A stretch of 64,000 nt of DNA from Microcyclospora pomicola (taxonomy: Eukaryota > Ascomycota > Dothideomycetes > Capnodiales). Under the pieces are notes generated by a model. The model was not told where the DNA came from, searched no databases, and was given only the letters and a program-made list of their open reading frames with translations. The stretch lies in NCBI GenBank assembly GCA_002786065.1, contig NHNY01000035.1, positions 62,001 to 126,000 of the forward strand, given 5' to 3'. A program made the position numbers and the translations under genes. Shown piece by piece: positions 49,184-58,364 of this stretch; within the stretch, counting starts at the first letter, position 1; every line of letters starts with the position of its first letter.

Positions 49184-50587
49184 TGGCGCAGAGACTGATG
49201 TTGGAATTGTTGCATATACCCTCTCCGCTCTCGCTGCTTGTTGATTTTTCCCACTTACGCAGGCTATATCATGCTACCTAGGTACCTTCCAGCTCATGAA
49301 TGAATGAAATGATTGAATGACTCCATCACGATCCGACCGGACACCACATTACACCTTCCATGTCATCTGAACTCGGCGCGGTGGGTCTGTCTTGGTTCTT
49401 CTTCTTCTTCGTCTCGCTCCTCCAGATCTGGTGTAGATGGATCCTCTATCCTACCTCTCCAAAGCTCCCCCCCCCCCCCCCCCCCCCNNNNNNNNNNNNN
49501 NNNNNNNNNNNNNNNNNNNNNNNNNNNNNNNNNNNNNNNNNNNNNNNNNNNNNNNNNNNNNAAACATCCCCCTCCTTACGCGACCCGTCTGCGGGATCTT
49601 TGTACGGTAGGCACAGCCACTGGTCTGGAGAAGCCAGGTGTTGCTGGAGATGCTTTCTCTCCGGTCGTCTGATGTTGGAGGGATGTTGGAAGGATGTTTG
49701 GTGGGGACGGGATGTATCACCCACAGCGCATCGGACTCATGGTGCCTAGGGAAACTGGCGTAAGGTGGCCAGATGGGGCGACGGGTTTGTGCTCGGAATG
49801 GGAGACTTGGACATGCTAGAGTACTGTAAACTATATATGTCGTTTGTTTAAAGAGTATCAAGGTAGGTTTACTTTGAGGGATTCTTGGTGTGGATTGGCG
49901 ATATGAGCATTCTACTGTACATACATGTGCATGTACATACAGACACGCATTCACCTATCCAATCCATATCCAAGAGGCAGTGGTATCTTGCGGTAGCTAC
50001 CTTGATCATGATAGTTCCTGCATACCTATCGCGTCTACTCCGGCAATTAGTCCATCACTCCCTCCACTCTACGGAACGGGGTGGGTAAGTCAAAAGTTCT
50101 GGGAGAGTACATACAGCAGTACGGGAAAATCGCACGTCACGTGCCGACTTTCCTCTCTCGTACAACGACTGATTGACTACGGACTTCACCTCACTTCTGC
50201 ATCCATCAGCACCACCAGTACCGCCAGTCTTTTGTGGCCACGGATTTCCATGTATGGCCAGTAGAGTTTGGCTGGTCACCGTGCTCAGTCGCTGCTGTCG
50301 GGCTTAGCGCATTATTACTCTATTTTGACAGGCCTGGGGATTCGCATTGCAGGGCTCGGGCTGGGGTATTGACTAAGTGGACGACCTGGCTACCTGGATA
50401 TCTTACCTTGCCTTACTGTCACTTATTGTGCGAAGATCTTGTTACTACCTGGAGATCTCTCGAGTGAGGGGTTTGGTTCGCTTGCCTGCCAGCTATCATT
50501 CGTGTCTCTCGCCCCCGGGAAAAGCCAAAGATGGCGTGAGACCTACGACATTGATTGCCAGTTTCACAGTGGATGAATTCCCGTGAA
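49184..50587. other. Intergenic region containing the assembly gap
   Basis: About 1.4 kb between the kinase and the DMT transporter. No gene was found in the determined part. ORFs spanning the N run are not interpretable. A TACATG-type repeat lies at 49917-49940. Confidence 0.45.
49467..49561. other. C homopolymer (21 bases) followed by a 74-base N gap
   Basis: Twenty-one consecutive C residues (49467-49487) run directly into Ns (49488-49561). The sequence resumes with AAACATCC. This is typical of sequencing or assembly failure at a G/C homopolymer, so the true gap length is unknown. Confidence 0.95.
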
Positions 50588-52109
50588 ATGTCTGATCAGC
50601 CAGTCCGACAGCGAACTTCGTCAGCCAGGCTAAAAGCCGCGATGGCCGAAACCGTGGGCTGGAAACCAATGTCGCAGCGCGCCCGGCATGCCGTCGGATG
50701 CTTGCTGATCGTCATTGTCATGACCATGTGGACAACGTCGAATTTTCTGAGCAGCGTGAGTGGCGAGCTTGCTTGTTTCTTGGTTGGAAAATGGTTGGCG
50801 GGCTTGAAGAGATATTAGGCTCATATGCTGACATGGGAGGATTTTGTGGTTAGTTCATGTTTGCCGACGACACCTACTCGAAGCCGTTTTTCGTGACCTA
50901 CGTCAATACTGCTGTTGTGAGTCTTGCATTCAGGTCGCGGTCTGGGAGGACTACATTCTGATCGTGCGTCTTACTAGTTCATCATCTTACTGCCGATTGT
51001 GCTGGCGTACAAAGCATACACTTCCCCAGGTGAGCTTACGGTATGGAAGAAGGAGATCCGTACCTGGCTTTCTCGCAGGCGAGGACGTCGGGATTATGCT
51101 GCAGTGCGCCAGGAAGATGGATCGGATGCGGCGAGTAGTCCCACGATTCGTGCTTCACAGGACCATCCAGATGTTGATGATGAGTACACGCTCAATGCGT
51201 CATCGCGATTACACAACGATGCTACCCATATGGCCCCATTCACAATCGGCGAGACAGTATGGCAGTCGTTCATCTTCTCCTGGCTGTGGTTTGCGGCGAA
51301 TTACACCATCGCAGCCTCCTTCGAATATTCTACCGTCGCCACCAGTACCGTCATCACCAGCTGCAGTGGTCTCTTCACCTTGGCTTTTGGTTACTACCTT
51401 GGCGTGCACGGCGTTTCGAAGTTGAAGTTGGCGGGAGTGGTGGGCTCAGTCGTCGGAATCTTCCTCATCTACTATACCGAGCTCTTCGGCAATAACAGCG
51501 ATGATGACCACCGAGGCGACTTTCCGGACAAGACCAGCTACGAAAAGCAACTCGGGGCTCTGTTTGCTCTCCTCAGTGCGGCGATCTATGGATACTATGC
51601 GTGCTTGATGAAGAAGAACTGCGGAGATGAGACGCGCATCAATATGTTGCTGTTCTTTGGCTTTGTTGGGCTTTTCAGTATCTCCCCCCTTCTCCTACCA
51701 ATTCCAGTATTCATGCTTGGAAGTGTCCGGCTGACAGGTTCTAGACGTCCTCTGCCTGTGGCCCCTATTTCTTGTCTTCCACTACACGCACTTCGAACGT
51801 TTCGCACTTCCACCAACCACCCGCGTCAGTGCGATGGTCGCCTCGAATGCCCTCATCAGCGGCACAAGCGACATGCTTTGGGCGTCCGCCGTGCTCATGA
51901 CCTCACCTATCCTTGTCACCGTCTGTCTCAGCTTGTCGATCCCGTTGGCATTGATTGGTCAGTTCTTCACTCGCTCCCAGACTCCGACTGGATTGTATAT
52001 CGTCGGCACCGTGCTAGTCATGGTCGCGATCTATGTGGTCGAGATTGGTGAGCAGAAGGAGAGGGAGGATGTGGAAGAAGTGGAGGGTGGCGTGCAAGAT
52101 GAAGGGTGA
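50588..52109 (+). CDS. DMT-superfamily transporter, SLC35F5/Yml018c-like
   Basis: Four exons (50588-50755, 50854-50916, 50978-51677, 51745-52109) encode 431 aa. Introns start GTGAGT, GTGAGT and GTATCT and end TTAG, CTAG and CTAG; frame is kept throughout. The third join restores GLFNVLCLWPLF, the conserved TM7 region of this family. The protein has a polar N-terminus, TM1 (VGCLLIVIVMTMWTTSNFLSS), the loop ADDTYSKPFFVTYVNT and about ten hydrophobic segments in all, including FEYSTVATSTVITSCSGLFTL and SISPLLL-free TM7 once spliced. Family members sit in vacuolar, Golgi or other internal membranes; substrates are mostly unknown. It lies 168 bases from the end of the convergent thymine-hydroxylase-like gene, which may be chance. 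Confidence 0.87.
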
Positions 52110-52276
52110 AATGGCCTGATGCCACTTTATTCCTAAGAACTCGTGTGCAGTTGTGAGATTCAACCTACATGCCTACAAGCGTGTAAGATCCTACACTCCT
52201 TCAACAGATCTGCTACCACAAACGCTAATGCTAAACAGACCAACTTTTCTGAACCATCACCCTATCACGACAACCC

Positions 52277-53281
52277 TCAATACGTCGCTGTCAGCCGCCG
52301 CACCAGGTATTCGCCACTATTGACCCCTTGATATTTCTTTGCCCCTTCTTCGTACGTACCCGGGATCGCATCGATGTACGAATCGAAGTTGGGGTTGCAG
52401 AAGTACGCTATGCTGTATCGCGCATCGCACCACTCGCCCTCACCCCCGACAGGCGGCTGCACCACCCGATGCTTCGTGCTGCGGATCGTGTCGTTCGACC
52501 ACCGCGCCAGCAGATCTCCCGCATTCACCACGATCGTGTCCGGCACCGGCGTCGCGTCGACAAACTCCCCAGTCGGCGACAACACCTGTAACCCCCCCGC
52601 CATGTCCTGGAACAGCAGCGTCAGGCTGCCGTAGTCGGTATGCGCACCTGCTCGGATTGCGCCAGTCTTGAACACATCCCGCTTCACCCGCGGGTAGTGC
52701 AGCAGCCGCAGCGTATTGTCCGCCTGGTCGCAATACTGGTCGAACCAGCCGGGCTCCGGCAGCCGCAACGCCACCGCCAACGCCCGCAACACCTCGGCGT
52801 GCAACTCGGCACACCTCGCGAAGAACTCCAGCATCTGCGTCTTGAACTGCGCATCCCCCGCCGGCCAATGATTCGGCATCCCCGGCACACCCTCGCGCCC
52901 GATCTCCAGCGACTCCTTGAGGTCCGCCCCTTCCAGGTCGCGCTGCGCCGCGATCGCTTGCGCGTCCGTCAGGTCCGTCGTCTTCTCCAGCCCCGGCCGC
53001 GAGTACCCGCGATTCGCCTCGGGCGTCGTCCACGACATGCTCTCCTTGTCCGCCTGTTCGCGCGCGAAGAACCGCGCCGACTCGGCGAAGGTCTGCGCCA
53101 CGTCCGGCTTCGCGATGCCGTGGTTCGCGAGGTAGACGAAGCCCGCGGTCCGGAAGCCGTCGAGCAGCGCTTGCGCGGTGGCGAGCCGGCGCTCCGGCGT
53201 CGAGGAGGGCGAGCGGAAGGCGGAAAAGTCGATCAGTGGAATCGAGAGCGCGGGACTGGAGACCGCTTCGGTGGGGGACAT
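52277..53281 (-). CDS. Thymine-7-hydroxylase (2-oxoglutarate/Fe(II) dioxygenase)
   Basis: Single exon of 334 aa from ATG 53281. The upstream in-frame codon at 53296 is GTG and is rejected. The N-terminus PLIDFSAF is the DIOX_N start. WTTPEANRGYSRPG and LKESLEIGRE follow, then the double-stranded beta helix with iron ligands H214, D216 (AHTDYGSLTLLFQD) and H271 (STKHRV), and the 2-oxoglutarate-binding R288-Y-S290. GDLLARWSNDT, RYSIAYFCNPN, IDAIPGTY and the end SGEYLVRRLTATY correspond closely to what I remember of Neurospora thymine-7-hydroxylase, so I favour this over a generic isopenicillin-synthase-like label. The enzyme oxidises thymine in three steps to 5-carboxyuracil (isoorotate) in the cytosol. 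It is transcribed divergently from the gene for the next pathway step. No intron is present and the ORF is very GC-rich. Confidence 0.88.
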   Translation of the reverse strand: MSPTEAVSSPALSIPLIDFSAFRSPSSTPERRLATAQALLDGFRTAGFVYLANHGIAKPDVAQTFAESARFFAREQADKESMSWTTPEANRGYSRPGLEKTTDLTDAQAIAAQRDLEGADLKESLEIGREGVPGMPNHWPAGDAQFKTQMLEFFARCAELHAEVLRALAVALRLPEPGWFDQYCDQADNTLRLLHYPRVKRDVFKTGAIRAGAHTDYGSLTLLFQDMAGGLQVLSPTGEFVDATPVPDTIVVNAGDLLARWSNDTIRSTKHRVVQPPVGGEGEWCDARYSIAYFCNPNFDSYIDAIPGTYEEGAKKYQGVNSGEYLVRRLTATY

Positions 53282-53769
53282 GGCTGAAGAGGGCACTTGA
53301 TTCTAGGATAAAAGGACAAGCTTGTATGGTTCGGTAGACAATTTCCGACTCGTACAGCTTGTATCGTGAATGAAATCCGCAATGTGTTTCTATTAGGACT
53401 GGAATGATATATATCTAGTAATGGAGTGAAGTCGCCCGTCCTTATCGCCATGCAGGCGCAGGAGTGGGGTCATGCCCATGTGGGGACTCGCTATCAGTGC
53501 AGGGACGGCGGGGTCCGTTCTACAGAGGGACACGCGAGCTGCCGGAACGGGCAACAAGACCGATTCTTATATTTAACAGCATTGTCGGGACATACGCCCA
53601 ACGTATGCTGTCTTTCTGGCCAGACCTCTGGAGTTTGTGTATATATGGTGGATGAGCAGCCACAGGCGTTGAAGCAACGACACAGCATTGGAGTTTACAA
53701 ATCACAGCATTTCCGACGGGATTATTCCTATTCATTCATCTAGATCATACAACTAAAGCTTCGCCCACC
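53282..53769. promoter_or_regulatory. Shared 488-bp promoter of the thymine salvage pair
   Basis: The region separates the two divergent start codons, so both genes are probably controlled from here. It holds two HGATAR-type sites on the minus strand (CGATAA at 53442-53447 and TGATAG at 53491-53496). These fit AreA/NIT2 nitrogen regulation, but about one or two are expected by chance in this length. A TATATATC lies at 53407-53414 and a TATATATGG at 53640-53648. Confidence 0.5.
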
Positions 53770-54917
53770 ATGCCTGTCGTCGACGTGCACACGCACATGT
53801 ACCCGCCCATCTACATGTCGCTGCTACGTACGCGGGATGCCGTGCCGTACGTACGCTCGTTCCCTGACGACCCGGCCGCGGGGGATCGACTGGTGATTCT
53901 GCCGGCCGAAGACACGGGGTCGACTGCTCGCGGCCGCCCCATTGGAGCGGAGTACTACGACGTGACACGGAAGCTGGCGTTCATGGACCAGCACGGCATC
54001 GACATCTCGGTGATCAGTCTGGCGAACCCGTGGCTGGATTGGCTGGAGCCGAGCACGGCGGCGGAGACGGCGCGGCAGGTCAACGATGATGTCGAGAGGA
54101 TGTGTCGCGAGAGCGCGGGGAGGTTGTATGCGTTTGGGACGCTGCCGCTTTCGGCGCCGGTGGGGGAGGTCGTGGCGGAGGTGGACCGGTTGGCGACGTT
54201 GCCCGGCCATCGGGGGATTGTCATGGGGACATCGGGCTTGGGAGACGGATTAGATGATCCTGCTCTTGATGAGATTTATGCGGCGATCGAGAAAACCGGA
54301 CAGATGATCTTCCTGCATCCGCATTACGGCCTGCCTTCGTCAGTGTTTGGACCCCGTGCATCGGAGTATGGCCACGTGCTCCCTCTTGCAATGGGGTTTC
54401 CGCTTGAAACGACCATCGCGGTGACGAGGATGCTGCTCAGTGGCGTGTGGGATCGATTCCCTAAGCTTAACGTCCTGCTGGCGCATAGTGGCGGGACCTT
54501 GCCGTTTCTTGCTGGACGCATCGAAAGCTGCATTGCTCACGATGCACACTTGAAGCAGGAGGGTGTCTTGGAACGCCGAAGAAATCTGTGGGATGTGCTG
54601 AAGAACAACATCTACCTCGATGCAGTCATTTATGCAGATGTCGGCTTGAAGGCGGCCATTGATGCCAGCGGTCAGGATCGATTGATGTTTGGTGAGTCGA
54701 TTGTGGACGCTGAGAATTCGTGCCTTTCAAACGAGATTGCTGACGGATAGATACAGGCACTGATCATCCTTTCTTCCCTCCTCTCGCTGATGACGAGCCC
54801 GAGTGGTTGAGTGTCACTACGAACTCGAAGGCGGTGAAAACAGCGTTCGGTGACGACACTCAGGCAGCAGATGCTGTCATGGGAGGCAACGCAATGCGAG
54901 TCTTGCGTCTAGGCTGA
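53770..54917 (+). CDS. Isoorotate decarboxylase (ACMSD-type amidohydrolase)
   Basis: Two exons, 53770-54691 and 54757-54917 (360 aa). The 65-nt intron (GTGAGT...ATACAG) splits the glycine of FGTDHPFFPP. The protein starts with the metal-binding DVHTHMYPP (residues 5-13). It continues with SVISLANPW, GIVMGTSGLG, HPHYGLP (H183, H185), SEYGHVLPLAMGFPLETT, LLAHSGGTLPFLAGRIESCI, YLDAVIYADVGL and the catalytic D310. This series matches the fungal isoorotate decarboxylases of Cordyceps and Metarhizium as I recall them, better than other ACMSD relatives. The enzyme uses a bound zinc and no other cofactor to convert 5-carboxyuracil to uracil and CO2, the last step of thymine salvage. It is divergent from thymine-7-hydroxylase, the preceding step, and convergent with LIG4 (106 bases between stops). 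The first ~450 bases are far more GC-rich than the rest. Confidence 0.87.
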
Positions 54918-55023
54918 GCCATACATCTTGCCCTTCGGCATTGATTCGGACGAGCAGAGACACATGCATGACGGTCATCAAGGTGCATAACCTAGAACGA
55001 AGTCAGTATGAGCTCTTCTCGCT

Positions 55024-57987
55024 TCACTTGCACATGATTGACCCCTTACGTTCGGCATCTAGCAAGGTCTTCTCTCGCCAACTGTCTGCCACCCATTTCG
55101 ACGTGACAATTCGTGGTGGATGCGCATGTTTGGATGTCTGCTGTCTCAACTTGCGCAAGTCAGTCTCAGATGGTTGCACTACAACATGCGTAACAGCTGG
55201 ATCTGCAAGTGTGTCTGCCACATTGCCACCGGCAAAGGCGAAGAGGCGAGCTGTTCCAACATCGACTGGCTCGCTGTAGATAGTCAAGCCACGAAACATC
55301 CAGCCGGGCATAGCATCAAGACCTTGATCTCGTTCGATCAACTGATCATGTATCTCTTCTGCATTCAAATCTTCTTCATATTTTGACGGCATCTGCTTGA
55401 ACAGCTGTAGCAGATCCTCGCTCGTCACATCTCTGGTGTAGCTATCGCCGAATTCGTCTACATTTGCGTCGTAGTTCCCGGCCTCCAACTCCACAGTAGA
55501 GAACATATGCTGCGGCTCAAATGGCAGTAGCAATGCCGGCCGACCTTGATCAAGCTCGCTCTGCTTGATGCAGTCCAAGAGCCAATTCGGTCGAATGATG
55601 TTTCGCTCGTCTCTTTTCTTGATCGAAGCAACCTTGACCAGATTCCTGTCAGCGATCACAACCGTTGATGGGTCTTTCTCCGAAGCGACAACAGTCCCTC
55701 CGTTTGCCTTGACAATCTCTTCAAGCTCGGCCTTACTTTTTTTGATAGGCTTCATCGCTTCGGTAAGCACCAGGAACGTCATCCCCGCGAAGACTTTCGT
55801 AGCTGGGCCTGCGTACGGGGCTTTCAGGTCATCCCCTCCTTGACCTTGGATCACCAAAGCTCTTTTCTTCCGCTTCTGTACAGCACGAGACTTGCGTTTC
55901 TCGTCGTCAACCTTGAATTGAGCTTTATCGTGCTCGTCTTCGACTTGACCCTTGAGGGCTATGAATTCACTGAGTGATAATGCAGATTTCCAGTCTTTGT
56001 CTGTCCTGAGCTTTTTGAAACGAGGAAATCTCAGAGTCAGATTTACACGAAACTGATCGGTCGTGGTCACTGATGCAGCTTTCACTTCCACTACAACTGA
56101 ATCGCATGGTCTGATCCACACGTCTGGCTTCTCGTATTGTCTGTCACCTCCACCCAGCTCAATGTATTCCTTGGGAGGGTTTCTGGCATCCCAATCGATC
56201 CACTTCCCGTCCGTACGATGTCGGATTTCCGCATAGTCGCTGGCGGCGAAGCCACCTCCGACCTTGAAGAAAGAAAAGCATTTCATTGGGTTCGCACCCT
56301 GGTCGATGTGGTGCTGATCGACACGCAGTCCACACAAGAAGCTACTGAGATTACCACCTCGTTTGCCAGAGCCGTAGTAGCCGCCAACGACAACGCAGTC
56401 AAGGGCTTCTCCAAATTCGGTCATGTATTCGGGTTTGACCTTGATCCAATCATCGTTGCGCTCGTTCAGGCGGTATTCTGAACGTGGGTTCTTCAACACC
56501 AGACCTTCACTAGCTTCGGCTACGACTTGCCGAAGATACGGATCAACTTCTTCAGCTCGTGAAGCTTCCTTGTACTCGTGAACCTCTAAGCGTCGATGGA
56601 TACTGCTGATACTTGCAGCGAGAGCCTTCCGCCGATCTCGTAAGGTATAGTGTGTCAATCCTCGGTCGTTCAAGAAGAGACAGTCAAACACACGGAACAA
56701 AGGTCTCATTCCATTGGCGTATGGGTTGTCACGCTCAGCCAATGCGGCGGTCTTCAAATGACCAAACGGAACCATAGCATCTTCTTTAGGATCCCACGTG
56801 ATCATTTCACCATCAAGGATGATGTTACGGACACCGGGATTGAACGCGGTTTCGATGTGGCGTGTCAATGATCCATTTTCGTCTCGGAAACCATTCCCAT
56901 ACAAGTACGTGTAGTTCTTTGCTTTACGAGACCAGAACTCAAAGCGCTTGCCACCAGAAACGTCGTCGTCTTCAATCATATGTAGTTGCATTCGTTCGCC
57001 GTCGAGCTTCTCTTCAATCCAAAACACTGGATCCTCTTCTGTCACACCCATTCGTGAGACCATGACTTCGATTGTTCTCATTTGGAAAGCCGCAAGCTGC
57101 GGTTGGAAACACTGCATCAGAGTGATATCCCGATCATCACCATCCAGTCTGACGCTTGGGTCGGAAAGCTCCCAGCAAACACGTCGCAGGCTACTGGAAA
57201 TGTTATACAGGCCATCAGCGTCAGGATGCCAGATCTCGAAGATCGTCTTTTCCGTCGCTCCAACTTTCATTTGCCGCAGGATGACTCGGATGAGCCACAT
57301 CATCTCTTCCGCATTCATGTGGTTGTGGAACTGTTCCATGATAGGAAACTGGTTTTCCTCCCTTTGCGCTACCGAAAGACGATCAAGAAGTTCGTTGACT
57401 TTGGCAATAGACATGGTTCCTGGCTTGTTCAACATAGGTCGTTTACTCAGAACTTCGAAACAGCGACCAGCAAAATCTCCCGCCATGGTACTTGAGGCTT
57501 TTATCCCGGGCAATTTCCAGTGCAACAGATTGTAGCCGTCCTCGCTATCCTTGTTGATCTTCATGATCTTCACAAGCAACTTGCCGAGAGTCGTTTCTTT
57601 GAGTCCATACATGCCACGATCTCGATCCTTTTCAGGGACAATCAAGCGAAGAGCAGGATATATGTCGTCGCCGACTTCCTTTCGCCACCTCGAAATGAAG
57701 CGCTCAATGATCGAGCGGCGAACCTCGTGCGGTGTTTGAGCTCCATGATGTGGGCCTTGCTTCTTCCGGTTGATTGGCGGGCCGGTTGGTTTTCTTTTGT
57801 TGTCATTGAGAGGATTGAACAGGGTCAAGAACAGGTCATGGAATGGCAATGTTTTGGAGTGGTTGTGAGGGCGATTAGGGTACTTTTCGTTGAGCTCGTC
57901 TTCCGTCATGGATCCGTGCCCGTACATGATATAGTCTTCCTCCACGGCATCCGCATCTCGCATTTTGGAATCTTGGCCGCCCGCCAT
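55024..57987 (-). CDS. LIG4: DNA ligase IV
   Basis: Single exon of 987 aa from ATG 57987; the frame is open to a TTG at 58008, which is not used as a start. An N-terminal helical domain (starting near NHSKTLPFHDLFLTLFNPL) leads to the nucleotidyltransferase core with the active-site lysine K327 in EEKLDGERMQ. Then come ILDGEMITWD, EGLVLKNPRSEY and KVKPEY, the OB-fold, a bipartite basic linker (KRKSRAVQKRKKRA), and two C-terminal BRCT domains. The first BRCT starts near VFAGMTFLVLTEA and ends with RPNWLLDCI; the second starts GWMFRGLTIYSE and ends TSKWVADSW. Lig4 seals double-strand breaks in non-homologous end joining with an Xrcc4/Lif1 partner that binds between the BRCT domains. All core motifs are intact. 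Confidence 0.96.
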   Translation of the reverse strand: MAGGQDSKMRDADAVEEDYIMYGHGSMTEDELNEKYPNRPHNHSKTLPFHDLFLTLFNPLNDNKRKPTGPPINRKKQGPHHGAQTPHEVRRSIIERFISRWRKEVGDDIYPALRLIVPEKDRDRGMYGLKETTLGKLLVKIMKINKDSEDGYNLLHWKLPGIKASSTMAGDFAGRCFEVLSKRPMLNKPGTMSIAKVNELLDRLSVAQREENQFPIMEQFHNHMNAEEMMWLIRVILRQMKVGATEKTIFEIWHPDADGLYNISSSLRRVCWELSDPSVRLDGDDRDITLMQCFQPQLAAFQMRTIEVMVSRMGVTEEDPVFWIEEKLDGERMQLHMIEDDDVSGGKRFEFWSRKAKNYTYLYGNGFRDENGSLTRHIETAFNPGVRNIILDGEMITWDPKEDAMVPFGHLKTAALAERDNPYANGMRPLFRVFDCLFLNDRGLTHYTLRDRRKALAASISSIHRRLEVHEYKEASRAEEVDPYLRQVVAEASEGLVLKNPRSEYRLNERNDDWIKVKPEYMTEFGEALDCVVVGGYYGSGKRGGNLSSFLCGLRVDQHHIDQGANPMKCFSFFKVGGGFAASDYAEIRHRTDGKWIDWDARNPPKEYIELGGGDRQYEKPDVWIRPCDSVVVEVKAASVTTTDQFRVNLTLRFPRFKKLRTDKDWKSALSLSEFIALKGQVEDEHDKAQFKVDDEKRKSRAVQKRKKRALVIQGQGGDDLKAPYAGPATKVFAGMTFLVLTEAMKPIKKSKAELEEIVKANGGTVVASEKDPSTVVIADRNLVKVASIKKRDERNIIRPNWLLDCIKQSELDQGRPALLLPFEPQHMFSTVELEAGNYDANVDEFGDSYTRDVTSEDLLQLFKQMPSKYEEDLNAEEIHDQLIERDQGLDAMPGWMFRGLTIYSEPVDVGTARLFAFAGGNVADTLADPAVTHVVVQPSETDLRKLRQQTSKHAHPPRIVTSKWVADSWREKTLLDAERKGSIMCK

Positions 57988-58364
57988 GTTGTCAGAAGAT
58001 AGTGTCAAGCCGACGGACGAGGCCCGAATGCAGGAGATGTCAGTATATGTATCATCATGCCAGAGACGACTTATGATCTATCTCTACTCTTCGCCACAAC
58101 AGCCTTCCATACCTCAAGCACTCGGGACGTCTTGTCGCCTAGGTACCAAGGCATCCACCCTTATGTCAGCCACACGAGAGTGGCGCGCGGTCGCGTGGAA
58201 GCCAGGCACGTGCCAAAGAGGACTAGCGGACGTGCACGCGGCCTTACTGTACCATGGTGCGTCAGCTTCTGTTCTATTCATAACCTGTCATGGCACACAG
58301 CACCGAGTCTATGCAGACACATCTCAACCCTGAATAATGGTCAACCAGCCATTACTCAGTCCCC
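57988..58364. promoter_or_regulatory. Shared 5' region of LIG4 and IRS4
   Basis: 377 bases between divergent start codons. No specific site was recognised. Confidence 0.35.
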
